A program made the translations under genes and the position numbers. Below the pieces are notes generated by a model. That model was given only the letters and a program-made list of their open reading frames with translations. It searched no databases and was not told the origin of the DNA. Positions 9,763 to 22,111 of a DNA stretch of 64,000 bases are shown piece after piece. Each line of letters starts with the position of its first letter. Position 1 is the stretch's first letter. The stretch is from the NCBI GenBank assembly GCA_015178975.1, contig WHVD01000134.1, forward strand, positions 1 to 64,000, read 5' to 3'. This DNA comes from Hysterangium stoloniferum. Its lineage: Eukaryota; Basidiomycota; Agaricomycetes; Hysterangiales; Hysterangiaceae.

Positions 9763-10178
9763 CATCCTGATGCTTTCCCATCCTGATGCTTTCCCATCCT
9801 GATGCTTTCCCATCCTGATGCTTTCCCATCCTGATGCTTTCCCATCCTGATGCTTTCCCATCCTGATGCTTTCCCATCCTGATGCTTTCCCATCCTGATG
9901 CTTTCCCATCCTGATGCTTTCCCATCCTGATGCTTTCCCATCCTGATGCTTTCCCATCCTGATGCTTTCCCATCCTGATGCTTTCCCATCCTGATGCTTT
10001 CCCATCCTGATGCTTTCCCATCCTGATGCTTTCCCATCCTGATGCTTTCCCATCCTGATGCTTTCCCATCCTGATGCTTTCCCATCCTGATGCTTTCCCA
10101 TCCTGATGCTTTCCCATCCTGATGCTTTCCCATCCTGATGCTTTCCCATCCTGATGCTTTCCCATCCTGATGCTTTCC
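9763..10178. repeat. Minisatellite, 26 copies of a 16-bp unit
   Basis: The unit CATCCTGATGCTTTCC is repeated 26 times head to tail, and I see no variant unit. Because 16 is not a multiple of three and the minus-strand unit has no stop, all three minus frames are open across the array. They read as a 16-residue peptide repeat. This is a by-product of the repeat and not evidence of a gene. Perfect homogeneity implies recent expansion or strong homogenisation. Confidence 0.95.
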
Positions 10179-10874
10179 CATCATCTGTTTCTGTGTACAC
10201 ATCATTTGCCATCTCAAACCAACTAGTACTCTTCTGTTATCTTGCATTTAGTGTCCTTCCATCCCTTGTTCTGTTATTTGTTTCTTTTGACCCATCTGTC
10301 TTCTTACCTCTATAATCAGCCTCCCAATCACCTATCTCACCTTAGTATAAAACTCTCATCTTGTACTCTACAGTTCTTCGGTTCAAATATTGACTTAGGT
10401 CCCCCAACTCTCTATTTTCTATCCTCTGCTAAGTCTTCAGCTAGCCAAGTCTCACCTTGCTTCATCCCTTAGTACTTTGGCCCCCCAGTTGATTAAGCTG
10501 GGTGTTGACTTTAATAATTTTTGTTGCAGTCCAGCAGTGCCAACTTGAACAATGGGTCCCAGGGAGCGGCCACAATATCCAAGACAAGGGGTGTATTTTT
10601 TGTTTGCTCATTTCATAATCTGTTCAAGAATGAAAATGTACTATACATATGATGGGACTTGCCCATGGATTTCCAAAGGGGGGATAGGGGAAAGGAGGGA
10701 TATTTGCAAAGCACTGACAGAGTCAAGTGGGAAAGGTGTTTGTAATCATTGACGTCTGGTTGAGTGTGTATATGATAGGGGAAGGACATGATATCTGAGA
10801 GGGGGGAGAGCCCCTATGTACCAGAGAGAGCTTATCGAAATCCACATGTAGTGAGTCCGCTTCTGTGAGATATG
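10179..10874. other. Non-coding interval
   Basis: No ORF above 76 codons and no recognisable motif. It is likely repeat-derived sequence between the minisatellite and the copia-like LTR. A polypyrimidine tract ending in TTGCAG (about 10519-10530) looks like a splice acceptor, but no exon partner is seen. Confidence 0.3.
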
Positions 10875-11162
10875 TGTTAGAATATGAGTATATACAATTA
10901 GCTATGACCTCATATCTCATTTTGTGTCTGTATAGATTCAACTGGTTCACATCATGTGATAGTTATTATTAGATAGTTCCTGAGCAGATAGTCCTACAGA
11001 CCAGTGCACAGACCACTTAGTACAGTATATAGTTAGTCCAGTTGAGGGGTAGCAACCTCAACTGGAAGCCCAGCTATATCACTGGTTTATATTCTACACC
11101 GCTCTATCTAAGTTACTTAGTACTTAGATAGAGAGTCTCATACTGTGGTTCCCCGGCTTGCA
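10875..11162 (+). repeat. Solo LTR, copia-like (288 bp)
   Basis: It starts TGTTAGAATATGAG and ends GGCTTGCA. A diverged relative lies at about 17570-17865 and shares CAGACCAGTGCACAGACCA, a segment with GTATATAGTT, the inverted arms around CAACTGGAAGCC, and the GGCTTGCA end. The size and TG...CA ends fit a copia-type LTR. No target duplication is visible. Confidence 0.6.
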
Positions 11163-14100
11163 GTTTATCCTAATAATATGAAGACGAGGGAGAGGCGTGA
11201 TGGCTCCTATTTTCTTATGTCATTTCCATCGTATCCGTGTATATTATTGAAACCATTCGTGCCGTTTGAGATTGACGATGTACGTGATCGATGGCGTCGC
11301 CCTCAAAATAGCCCAACCTTTGCAGCGTCAACTTCTGATACATGTTCAGATTTACTCCCGCGCAAAATATACAAAACGGCTTTTGGCTCCAAACAAGAAA
11401 ACTGATTTGTTGGGAGTCCTCGGGAGAGCATCTAGGATCAGATCTGCCAATGAGGCTAATGAAGCTACACGAGCTACAGTATGCTGAGCTGTTGAAGTAA
11501 TTATGGGAGAGGGCGAGCAGATATGACAATGACTCCACAGTTATGAACTAAAGCAAAGAGAACGAAGTTGGCGCATCCCACCCGCCTTCCCAAAAGATTT
11601 ATAAACTCTTGCATGGTAGTGGATGGTGGAATTCATCAAGCGCCTGACTTGGATTTATCTAGCCAAGGTTTGTATAAGCCCCTTATCTGTACCTGTACGG
11701 TATGTCAGCTTCAAACTGCACAGCTCTAATGTGACATGGGGCTCCCAGGATTTTATGATGCATTAGTATTACAGGAGAGAAGAAGAGTGTCACTTTGGTA
11801 GGCAATTGCTTATCTGCACAGCATTCCGCCCGAGGTTCAAGAAAAATCTACATTCTAACATCACGATGAAGTACTGCAAGCCACTCTGCTGTGAATCAAA
11901 CGGGGTGAAGCAAACCGTCTTCGTGCATGAAGGTAAATGTTATTTATTTCACGCTAGCTTGTTATTCAATCCCGATGGCAGTGGCGAAGTTCCGTGAAGT
12001 CCCATACACAATCGTTGATACCATATGAACCCCCCTGACACGGGCCGAGTATTACTTTAATCTAGGTAGCAGCACCGCATTGCTCATCCCAATATAAGTC
12101 TGTCTGCACTCAGACTCCAAAGACTCCAACCTTGTCAAATACACCATCCAACGCTCACAGTCTCGGTCGCCCTCAACAACTGTATTTGTATTAACGGACA
12201 AACGGGCAGTAACGTAAATCCTCAATCACAAGTGCTTATCTTTATGTTTAACATCATATATCATCTCACTTGCCAGTACAACATGACCTCAGCGAACCTA
12301 ATTGATGTTGCTCGGCTTATTCAGGACACAAGAGATAAGTGCGTCAATTAATTCAGGCATAATCCCTGTTGCCAAACAGCAGGCTCACAAATCTCTGCAG
12401 CGCAATACAGGTATATTTACAGACTGCAGCTAATAGTATGTATGCGTATCATCATCTGATCGGAGAGATGTGCATCTGATCTCTCCTTCATAGCTTTCTT
12501 CCTCTACGATTATCTTTTGACTCTTCCAACGGAAATCGAGTACCTTTGGAAACGTCCGATTGAATTCTCCGGTGTTGTTTTTTTGATTCATCATTACTGC
12601 GGAGTCGTTCCTCTTCTCGTTCAAGTCATAATCAAGCAGCACACACCTCAGGTATGTGGCTGAGGAAAATCATGTGAGACTTTACCATCACCTTAGTCGT
12701 GGTCATAGCACGTTTTGTTTTCAGAATATAATATATAGCCATTAATCTCGTCTGCAGTTGCACAGGTTGGATGGAACTTGCCATGGCTACTTTCGGGGTT
12801 TCGCAATTTGGAATGGCCAGTAAGCCTATATGAACTATCATACTAATACGGGCGTTCAACCTCGTTTTCCCACTCTTTAGTGAGTCTAATGTTTGGTATG
12901 GATGGTGTCTATTGGGCTAGGAGAAGATACACAGATCACATCATGATGATCTACGCGGCTTTGATTGTTGCTTCTATATGGCCAGGAGTTGTGAGTTGGT
13001 TTGAGAAGTACTTCTGTCCGTCACAAATATATAAAATTGATTGGCATTTAGTTGAGCAGAGCTGTGTATAGGTGTACCGATCTGCCTTCCGAACAGCTGA
13101 AGCCTCTGTATTTATTCCTCAATGGTGTTAATAAAGCCTATCGACTGATATTTTTTTCGGCAGTAGTATGTCAATACGACCACTCGAGGTCACTTTATGG
13201 TTCTAATTAGATATAACATCAGAGTACATGGCGGTGCACGTCATCTCACTTGCCTTTCAGACCATACTGTTTCTTTTGATGGTGTGTTATGTATGGCCAG
13301 TGGCACGGCTACGAAGAAGTTTGCAGAGATATAGCGGAAGTCGTTTTGTGTGGTTTCTTCTAAACGATTGTCAGCAGTTTAATTATAATATAATTCTCTG
13401 AACTGATGTTTACTCGCACACAGCTTTTTTTCTTTACATGCGAGTGTTTTCCACGCCTACCTCATTCTTTATGCTCATAAACCTCCAGATTTCTAATGCT
13501 ATCTAACTTGGTCTTCACTCTTATGTACTTCGTATGTACTCGTTTTATTATTGGTTAGGTCTTTGACCAATATTCCTTCAGTTCTCTAATGTGCGTAAGA
13601 GGAAATAGCCCGTGACTGGATATTGACTTAGTGGAGACATTAGCCGCTGTTTATTACCGTCGAGGCTCAACTAAGCCAACCGTAAGCGTCCTCATCATAT
13701 CATATGAACGATGCTTTGAAGCAAATCTGAAATACAAAGGATATCCGTGCTCCTTACCCGTCGCGCCTTTCTAGAGACGCGTAAACTCCTCAGATCAATC
13801 GATGCAACCGATCCCAATGTAATCGAAACCAGAGGTTCATTCGAGATAAATATTCAACCGAACACACAATTCTCATTTCATTCTCGCCAGATGCATCTCC
13901 AACCTCAGAATCTCAGACTAGCACAATCGACGCGAGAGTAATCGAAAACGAAGGTTCGGTCACGGCACAATTTCAGTTGCAAACATTCCCATCGAGATTT
14001 TCACTCTTGTCGGATGCATCTCAAACCTTAAGGCCGTCGGGAGAGACCCCAGACCTTGGCTTGAGTACCGTGACGCTTTCCAGTACTCATGATGTGGACG

Positions 14101-14530
14101 CAATAGTGGTCTGTGATGAGTTTCCTAGTAAATCATATACTACTCACAGTGTCTGTTCATGTTTCTGCGTAGGCCGACTCTACAGTCCTCGATCCAAATC
14201 AATCGCGGGACCCTGAAGAGTTACTCATGTTTGGAAACCCGATGAAGGTTAATGGTTCGAGTTCAAGCGAGTTCCAAACTGTTCACAAGGCGAGTCATAG
14301 GAGTCCTAGATTACGTTTCCAACTGAAGAATCCACGGTTCACAGTGAGATAAATGAGCACCAGTCAATGTACATACCCTTGAGTTTGATGCATTTGTGAT
14401 GTTCCTATGAGGATGGGACGGGGCCAGTTTGCTAATATATAACACGCTGATCTCTGCAACTAAGGACAACCCACAGCGATAAAGCAGGTGGAGATATTCA
14501 GACTTTGACCTGTTGCAAAGACAATCTAAG
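11163..14530. other. No assignable gene
   Basis: Only short ORFs (up to 107 codons) on both strands, none with a motif I recognise. Two neighbouring minus-strand frames at 12430-12642 and 12632-12859 could be exons of a decayed gene, but no splice model holds. The base composition is not repeat-like throughout, so degenerate host sequence is possible. Confidence 0.3.
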
Positions 14531-14545
14531 TATCTCATGGATTTT

Positions 14546-14990
14546 TTATCTCAGAATATGTAGCAAACCGCTGAACATGACTCTACCATATCGTTGAAAT
14601 ATAACAACACAAATGTACGGCACATGCGTCATAAATAGATTTGGATGTCTGCTTGCTAATGCATAGACAACAAGACGCAGCATATGTGGTGACATAGAAA
14701 ACAGCACAATAAATACTTCGTGAGGGTCGTCATCGTAGGTACGCCAAAGGAGAGCGGGAAATTTATACAGTAAGAATGGTAACAACGCCATCTTGCGAGA
14801 TATTATAGTTGATATTCCGGCGGCAGATCTAAAAGCCTTCATGCCAGTCGACCTCGGCTGTCCTGTACATACCGCGCCAGGTCAAACGAGCCAGTCACGT
14901 CTGGGATTTCAGCCATTTGGCACGATCATGCAGTGGTTCCGGCCATGCCCTGTGATGTATCAAACGGTGGGAAGAAAAAAGTCTAGTCCG
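14546..14990 (-). pseudogene. 3' fragment of the secreted-protein gene family (copy 5)
   Basis: This segment matches the last exon and 3' flank of the intact gene at 19794-20757. On the minus strand, in broken frames, it retains GRNH...MIVPNG, DWLV, and the stretch equivalent to NHNISQDGVTAILTVY. The shared 3' flank extends to about 14540 (compare about 19560). Several frameshifts and a stop in the NGYNLGRD segment show it is dead. It marks a further duplication of the secreted/BTB/eIF3i module. Confidence 0.65.
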
Positions 14991-15498
14991 GCCAGAGTAC
15001 GCCCCATTTGCACAGTAGATGATGGATATCATACAGGCGACGTCATGTATATAACGTTGTCAGTCGTTGACTATACGAGAATTTGACGCTTACTCGAAGG
15101 ATGAAGCTAAATGGCATGTATCCTCGTAGACTTTACGATGTAGGGTAGTACACCTCGGGTTAGACTACGATGCATGATTGGCCCGTGGGCTTTTCGCCTG
15201 GGAACCCGTTACCAAATCGTCCCCAAGGATTTATTTGGGAAGAAGGGGCTGTACAAACGTGCAAACCTATAAGATATCTGCCGTGTGTGACATGGCCAGA
15301 GTGACCAACAGGCCGGCAGCCCGTATCAGCCACAATTCGAGCAGTACTAGTCGGACAGCGCCTGAGCTCCAGCAACACAAAAAGCGTTTGACACAATGAT
15401 ATACAGTTCTTTATAGAGGCTCAGTCCGTCGTTTCAAAGCAGAAAACCAGTCTATTTTCGCTGTCTCTCCCATTTCTTATACCACTCTGGCCACGCGC

Positions 15499-16104
15499 TC
15501 ACATGTTCATTGGCCACCTTTGAATCGCTGCGCGGAAACAAGGCGCTGTCGATGAAATTTTCAGGTATTGTTCTCCAGTTTGTCTTTTCGTCAAGTCCGT
15601 CGATCTGCATACATTATTGGCACCACTATAAACACGGCACGAGCTAAGAATCCTTGCCTGGTTTTGCAAATGCATGCGTTTCTGCTGCTGAAACGCGGTA
15701 TTGGTTGTCATTTCCCACATGGCAGCAGGCCTGATACGTTCATCGTCCCAATTAATTTCTTCCGGTGGTTTTCTCTTCCAGGACGTGGTGATTTTGAGTT
15801 GGAATTGTGTATAGAGGCTTTCGTCCCTTCGGCCAGTCTCATGTAAAAAATTAACGCAGCTCCATAAAGTGTCGGGGAGAAATTCCGATCTAGGGCCATA
15901 TACAGAGATAGAGGAACCAGCGCTATCTGTAAAAATATCTAAAATTAAACTGACAGCTTCGGGAGAATCACGAATAAACGTGCCGTCGAGCCCGGAAGTA
16001 GCTGTGAGAGAAATCTCTTTTTTGTAACCTAGAAACCATTCCCACAGCTTAATCCAAGAGTTGGAGGGATGGAGATAGTCCTTCCCCAAATTGGTGGCGA
16101 ACAT
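15499..16104 (-). CDS. Hypothetical protein fragment (201 codons)
   Basis: An open minus-strand frame with a protein-like composition and aromatic-rich N-terminus (MFATNLGKDYLHPSNSWIKLWEWF). A possible upstream exon follows an acceptor at about 16167 and includes YVQKHGFTYGTDLDRV. That exon and the main ORF are in different frames, so a break or an unrecognised intron separates them. No family is recognised, and it has no clear functional neighbours. It may be a decayed host gene or part of an element. Confidence 0.4.
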   Translation of the reverse strand: MFATNLGKDYLHPSNSWIKLWEWFLGYKKEISLTATSGLDGTFIRDSPEAVSLILDIFTDSAGSSISVYGPRSEFLPDTLWSCVNFLHETGRRDESLYTQFQLKITTSWKRKPPEEINWDDERIRPAAMWEMTTNTAFQQQKRMHLQNQARILSSCRVYSGANNVCRSTDLTKRQTGEQYLKISSTAPCFRAAIQRWPMNM

Positions 16105-16207
16105 GTGACCCTATCGAGGTCAGTACCGTAGGTGAACCCATGCTTCTGAACGTACATTAGGTTGATGAGCTGCAACTACTATCGTTAATTGTGAATTTCT
16201 GGTTTCT

Positions 16208-17560
16208 TCACCTTGCGGCATTGCTTCGAATTGTATGAGGTATAGGGGAAATAGAACCGGATATAAAGGAAGCAGAGATATCTGTAAATTTATGCAGGAT
16301 ATAACGTCGAAGAGTGGGAGGCGTCACGAGCAAACGACATACAGAAAACCTAGTAGATTTTCTGGCTCCTTCTACAGTTATATACCTGGATGCTGCTTTA
16401 AAATCATCAACAAAAGTCAAAGGTGATCGGGTGTATGGCAAGCAAGTTACGGAACGAGGATCGGGCAGAGTTGCCATTGACTCGTCCCATGGTACTGGGG
16501 GAGTAGAGAAAAGAAAAGGAGATGACGGCGTTAATGGGAGCATATTGAGGGGAAACATGTGGTGCCCTGGTGAAGGTGTTGAGTTATTATGAGCCACGAG
16601 TTGAAGTCAAAGTCACCTGGATAGTATCTAATGAATAGAATGGTAAGCATCAATATCACGCAGTTATACACAGCAACTGTAATATTACATCTCGTGGGCT
16701 ACTTGGTACGCAAAATACTCTGGGTCTGGGCTGACGGTCGAAGTAAGCAATCAACTTTCATGGCCCAGTATTCAAGTGTACCTACATCATTTCAGAGACG
16801 AAGTCGAATTTCCCTTGTGATACGGAACACGCGTCGACTAGCCATGTGGGAAAGTACACCGGCTTGATGTTAATGACAGGTGCTACACGACCCGTCCGCC
16901 TTACAGTGTCTAAGGTTCGCCAAACCCGCCCAAATCCGGGGTCTCGCACCGAAGTCGTTAACAGGTATGTCTTCATTGCGCTTTTGTGGATGGCATCCTC
17001 CGCACTAATGGCGAATGGGATCGCTGTTGTGTAAGATGTCTACTAACTTCAAGTCATTCTGTGGGTGTCGGGACCCACTCACCGGAGACTTTGGAGTGAT
17101 ATTTGGGAATCGAAATGTTGCTGTAGGACCTATTATTTAACTTATGTCTCCAACAACAATAGCGGGCCCCTTTGTATGCTAGCATGTTGGATCTTCTTAA
17201 GGCGCTTCTCAGGTGGTTTGAACAGTAAACGCCCAGAACTGTCACGCGGGATTGTCACACGACAGAAATTATCCATGGTAGTTTAGATTTCAAAATACTT
17301 GATATACCTTCTCCATCTTGAGCCAGCAAAACCATTTCGGCTCAACCAGCGAGTCAACTCTCCCGGGCCATCCCCGCCGTACATCAAGAAAACGGGAAAG
17401 CCTGAGCATGAGGTATACCTGCACTAGCTACTAGTGAGTGTAATCCCTGTAGCCAGCATTTTTAATTCAGATATAAGAACGCTGTGCGGGGGGTTGTGCT
17501 GAAAAATTAGCTGTTTTAAAGAAAAGTAAAATGAGGCCATCTCTAGCTTCACAGTACTAG
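16208..17560. other. No assignable gene
   Basis: Contains a 129-codon minus frame (16208-16597) and short plus frames without recognisable domains. The minus frame could be an upstream exon of the 15499-16104 ORF, but I cannot support the junction. Confidence 0.25.
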
Positions 17561-17569
17561 CCCTTTATT

Positions 17570-17865
17570 AGGTTATGATAACATACCATAAGTATGATAT
17601 CATAACTCGTCTTGTGATTGCATATTTCGGACCGGTTCATACCATGTGATAGTATATATAGTTTAGGTTCACTAGATCCGTAGCACGCCATAGTGCACAG
17701 ACCAGTGCACAGACCATGTATTCTAGTATATAGTTCGTTCCAGATGAGAGTAGAACCTCATCTGGAAGCCTAGTTATATCACCGGTTTAGTTCTTCACCG
17801 CTCCACTCTAAGTAGCTACGCTCCAACAGTCGAGAGTCCTCGTACTGTGATTCACCAGGCTTGCA
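17570..17865 (+). repeat. Diverged copia-like solo LTR
   Basis: Homologous to 10875-11162, with the same order of blocks and the same GGCTTGCA end. The start has drifted (AGGTTATGATA for TGTTATGATA). No internal coding region follows. Confidence 0.55.
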
Positions 17866-17879
17866 GATTTCAACACCCT

Positions 17880-18170
17880 TGTAGGTGCTGGAAATGATGA
17901 AGAAACACTCTTCTCCTAGGGGCGGTTCACCTATTACTTCAACTTTTTATATGAAAATGCAAATCGTGGACCATGTTTTTGGAGCTAATGCATTATTTCA
18001 CCTAAACTAGCACCAAACCTATCATGTCAGAAGGTGATTCACTATCTGACACATTGATTGACACACAAGTACTTTTATTACAAGTCTATTAAATCCTTAT
18101 AGATTGTGTGTTACAATAAGTCAACTCATACTATTTTTAATAGTAGGGGAACTATACCGCAATCCCATCC
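17880..18170 (+). repeat. Dispersed repeat family, copy 1
   Basis: This block of about 280 bp recurs inverted at about 22650-22925. Both carry CCTAGGGGCGGTTCACC, a segment with ATCATGTCAGAAGGTGATTC, and a tail with AAGTCAACTCATACTATTTT. It is AT-rich and non-coding. The second copy sits inside the decayed promoter side of a secreted-gene copy, which is consistent with a mobile non-autonomous element. Confidence 0.6.
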
Positions 18171-19560
18171 TTATATGATAAACCTACATAATAGCTATAT
18201 ATATTTCTTATGAGTCAGATAAAAAAACTAAGCCAAAAATCAATTTATTAAGATATTGCACCAGATCCAAGCAACAGCGGCACGAGGGAAACTATGGTTA
18301 AAAGTAGACTCAATAAGAAGTAAAGCATCACGTTCAAAAAAAGAAAGTAATGACAGCTGAGCTTCGTCCGTGTATCAAGTTGACATGGAGTAGTGAAAGA
18401 ACTCGAGGTAAATTCTGAAAGCCAGTAAGAGATGTTTGTTTGGATGTTTTATCATCTCGCAATGATATCGCCTCGCATCAATCAACAAAATGGATGGTGT
18501 GGCATGGCATAAGATAGCAGTGGAATCCGCGGTAACCAGCCGTGGTCATCAACATCAACCAGAAAACCTGGATCCGCAAAATTTGTCACTACATCATCTC
18601 CAGATTCAGTTTATTCGAGGGGCTGTGAAAATGAATGATACTAGATTTCCCTGCAACGACTATGTACAGCCTTCATGGGGAAGGAACAGCTGAGAAGCTG
18701 CCAGTGCGGGTGCCAGAGCTGCCCATCATGCATGTAAATCCTCTCCCTCTGCATCCCCCTAAATTAGTCAAGTTTCTCAGGGGCCAGGACGACAGTTCAA
18801 CTTTCATGCCTTTGTCACGAATCACAATTGAATTGGGCGGTGGTGATTGTTGCAACAAAGTGATGCCGAGGTGCCGGAGGCAGGGTACACAGCCCAGGTA
18901 CAGACTGCCGTTCATTCTCTATATAGCGTAGCCAAAAAGTTTTCTACCGCCTTAGTTGCTCACCTAACCTTAACATAGTCCATTTTCCATCTAACTCAAC
19001 AGTGATGGGGATTGTAATTCCTCTGGTGGAGTCAATGGTCATATCTTGGACTATATGATTCCAACGGGGAGTCTGGTAACAATTGGGTCAGTGGAAGTTT
19101 TGCAGAATTGGAAGGTTATGCCTTGGATCAGCACCAACATAGACCCCGCGTTCCAGAGACAATTGCACACGAGATTAGTATAGACTCACATGGTATATAT
19201 TGGGGACTTGCGCAGACCACAGTAGATATTAGAATATAACTTGGCTTGTATCTATGAGTGAACTGCTGGGATTATTATATCTACAGGGAAGAAAGTTCTG
19301 GAAGGGATGACAGAGATATTAGTAAAGCTATGTTAAGTATATTCCAAGATATTCTATAATATTCTAGGGATGTCAGGTTGATTACCAACCGTATATGCTG
19401 TACAAAGTTAAGTGTCCGGAAATCTCACCTCTCACCCAATTTTGATAATCCCTCTGGGGATCCGTTTGTACCTTAACAGGAAGGATTAAAAAATGGGGTT
19501 TTTTTGCAGATGAGGAAATTTTGCATAAAACAAGCGGTGGCTTAGTGAACAGCACCGTAT
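18171..19560. other. No assignable gene
   Basis: Overlapping short frames at 18490-18931 on both strands, without motifs. No repeat structure was detected. Confidence 0.25.
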
Positions 19561-19793
19561 CTTATGAATTTTGGTCTCAGAATATAGAGCAAACAGCTGG
19601 AAACGAATCTATATCGTCTTGAAAATATATGAATAATATAAAATACAAATATACAGCACATGCGTCATTAAATAGATTTGGATGTCCACTTTCTAATGCA
19701 AGGACAACGAGACACATCATGATGAGATAAAACGGAACAATATATACTTCGAGAGGGTCATCATCGTAAGGTATGCTAAAGAGAGCAGGGAAT

Positions 19794-20757
19794 TTATAAG
19801 GGGTATACAGTAAGAATGGCAGTAACGCCATCTTGCGATATATTATGGTTGATATTCTGACGGCCAGGTTCCAAGAGGCCTTCATGCCAGTCGACCTCGG
19901 CCGCCCAGTACATACCGCGCCAGGATGTGCCGGCAATGGCGCGTTTGACGAGCCAGTCGCGTCCGAGATTGTAGCCGTTTGGCACGATCATGTGGTTCCG
20001 GCCAGAGTTCTGTAAAGAAGCGGATGAGCACCAACAGGAACGAAATAAACTGGGAAATGAATATACCATTTCCTCCGATGCCCTGTGCCCACGTTAATAT
20101 TTAAAGACTAATATGCGGAAAGCAAAATCTCACGCAAGGAACCACGCCTGGGTAGTATTTTGCTGCCAAGCTCGGAAGTGTTGTCCTCCTTAATGTCAGG
20201 CATCAAAAATTTTATACGACATATACAAAAGGATACAACTTTACCAATTATACTCTGCCAACATGTTCCGAATATGGGGAAGTATGTCTGCCTGGCCAGA
20301 TATTGTTCGTCTATCAGGCCTTGTCCATCTCCTAGGTTGGCTTGATGGACACGGCCAACATGCAAACCCAAGCACTCTTCGGCATACCCTAATGAGCTAG
20401 AGAACATCAGGCCAAGCGACAAATAGCGACATTTATTTCACGTACTAAGAGTATAGTATGAGCCCTTCGAGATCGAGGATACGAGGGTCGGAGTTTCCCG
20501 ATATGATGACATTTAGAGGTTCGCCATAATTACAGCGTGTTGCGTACTGCGGTCCTTAGCATGCGTTACACAAAGGCCGAAACAAAACATACATCCAGCA
20601 TTCGACCGCCTCCCTTCCTCGGGTCTTCCCACCCCGTCTGGTTGACGGAAAGCATTGGTGCTTGATGCCTGGTTTGATCGGACGGCCCTGACTGCGTCGG
20701 CGACGAAACCGCCATCGATGCAAAGAGCGACATGGGAAGAAGGAACGACATCCTCAT
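19794..20757 (-). CDS. Small secreted protein, uncharacterised fungal family (242 aa, 5 exons)
   Basis: Exons (minus strand): 20757-20593, 20546-20446, 20396-20245, 20188-20134, 20049-19794. They total 729 nt, all phases agree, and every intron has GT-AG ends. The N-terminus is a signal peptide (MRMSFLLPMSLFASMAVS). Conserved-looking blocks follow: YATRCNYGEPLNVIISGNSD; ECLGLHVGRVHQANLGDG; a GTCWQSIIGGQHFRAW segment; IVPNGYNLGRDWLV; and INHNISQDGVTAILTVYPL at the C-terminus. I recall proteins with these blocks as a frequent but uncharacterised agaricomycete family; the function is unknown and the extracellular location is inferred. It is divergent from a BTB gene copy at 21127 and shares an upstream region of about 370 bp with it. 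Partial copies lie at 14546-14990 and 22112-22530. Confidence 0.8.
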
Positions 20758-21126
20758 CGCTCGCAATAGTGTGGGGAATAATGGTGATGAGGGGGTAAGG
20801 AGGAAACTATAGGAACTATAGGTGCATTGAAGGACAGCAACGTTCGCAGTCGTGTATCGGGCGAGGACACCATAGACGCCCACAGTAATTAAGCTGATGT
20901 CAGCGTCAAGTCAGCGTCATCCCAATCTCCATTCGGTGCATTCACCATTTGTCTGGACCAAGTCGTGGGAGATTTTTCCCTACGTTATTCGTTCATTAAT
21001 TATTATTCCAACGTACACTAATTAAAACATGTTTACGGTGACGACGCAAGTTCTGAAGCGCGACTGTGTTTGGAAAATTCTCACGGAGCCTCCATGCACT
21101 ACAGTTCAATTTTAGAGTAGGGCCAT
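20758..21126. promoter_or_regulatory. Divergent promoter region, secreted gene / BTB copy C
   Basis: This intergenic stretch separates two divergent starts. Related versions lie upstream of the other module copies, at about 23080-23240 and 36650-36890. They share blocks such as ACACTAATTAAA, the CACATTACATAATTAAG type segment and CATACGTTACTTG. Shared non-coding sequence supports duplication of the whole locus and may hold common control sites. Confidence 0.5.
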
Positions 21127-21705
21127 GCGATTTCATTTCGGTAAGAGGCTTAGGAGTTGTTTGCGATGCCAGCGCGTGCCTAGGGCGCCAAGGAACGCCA
21201 ACTCAGTAAAACGGCCTGAGTCAAATTCTCCTGATGAAACGATGGGCGAGCAGACAACATTTGCTCACAATTCAAATTATTGGTTTGAAGATGGGAGCGT
21301 TGCGTTTCTGGTAAATTATGTCTTGTTCAAGGTGAGTGCGGCCGTAGATGACAAGGCATTTCGGTCTGGTTTTTGCTCGTAGGTGTATAGGAGTTGTCAA
21401 GAGATTCATTGCCTAATGCGGACGCAAGATACAACCCGAAGGAGGTGGTGATGACTGACCTTGTGGTCTTACAAGGTGATACACCCCAAGTTCCGAAACC
21501 TCCTATGGGCACTGTACGCATTGTGCGTCGCCAAATATATTATCACATGAATCCTGATTTCGAGATAATCGATTCGAATAGCCCAGGTTCCTACGGAGAC
21601 TGGCGCGATTTCGACACATTTTGCGATCTCTCACTGATAGCTCATAATACGCTTCAAAAGTTTGGAAAAATGGGCTCTCAGTATGAGATTTCTGATGAGT
21701 TATGA
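21127..21705 (+). pseudogene. BTB/POZ gene, decayed copy C
   Basis: It matches the 5' half of the BTB gene at 36898-38136: the YWFEDGSVAFLVNYVLFKV exon, a disrupted second exon (LVVLQGDTPQ), and a third segment ending FDTFCDLSLIAHN. The intron positions are recognisable. The second exon lacks most of the TRDSSTFETLFDLP block, and the reading breaks after the AHKYGF-equivalent. The whole C-terminal half is absent. It sits divergent to the intact secreted gene. Confidence 0.75.
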
Positions 21706-22002
21706 TGGTTGGTGCCGACATTGACTTTGGAAATGAAATTTGATGGTTCCTTTCACTCCGCCCCGGATGTCTTTCTTCAATGCAAGACGAAGTACCTCCG
21801 TCCCTGATTCAGAGGCGAAATTGGACCCCTCGTGATTGACTCTTATTAAAAATCTTGCACGCATACATACGCGGAAAAGCAAAAAAGAAAGAAGTTTGCT
21901 CTGCTTTCTCTCCAACTAATATGAAAGCTATGGTAAAATTAGAGGACATTAAAAGGAAGGAGTATAGAATCTATGAAGAATTTTAAACATCCGAAATAAG
22001 TG

Positions 22003-22108
22003 TCATCCTTTTCTCCAGATTCGATTTAGATCAACAGATAATTTGAATACGAAGGAAATAATAGGTTCCTGGGGAAAGCTTGTGAAGAATCTGGAGAAAA
22101 GGATGGGA
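22003..22108. mobile_element. MITE-like element, deleted copy
   Basis: It begins TGTCATCCTTTTCTCCAG and ends CTGGAGAAAAGGATG, so the ends are inverted repeats. The fuller copy at 27103-27293 shares the interior segment TTTAGATCAACAGATAATTTG. There is no coding capacity. Confidence 0.6.
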
Positions 22109-22111
22109 ATT

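Noticed and set aside
9687..10247. Three long minus-strand ORFs encoding a 16-residue repeat protein
   Set aside because: They are the forced result of a stop-free 16-bp tandem repeat read in three frames. There is no start context, splice structure or non-repeat domain.
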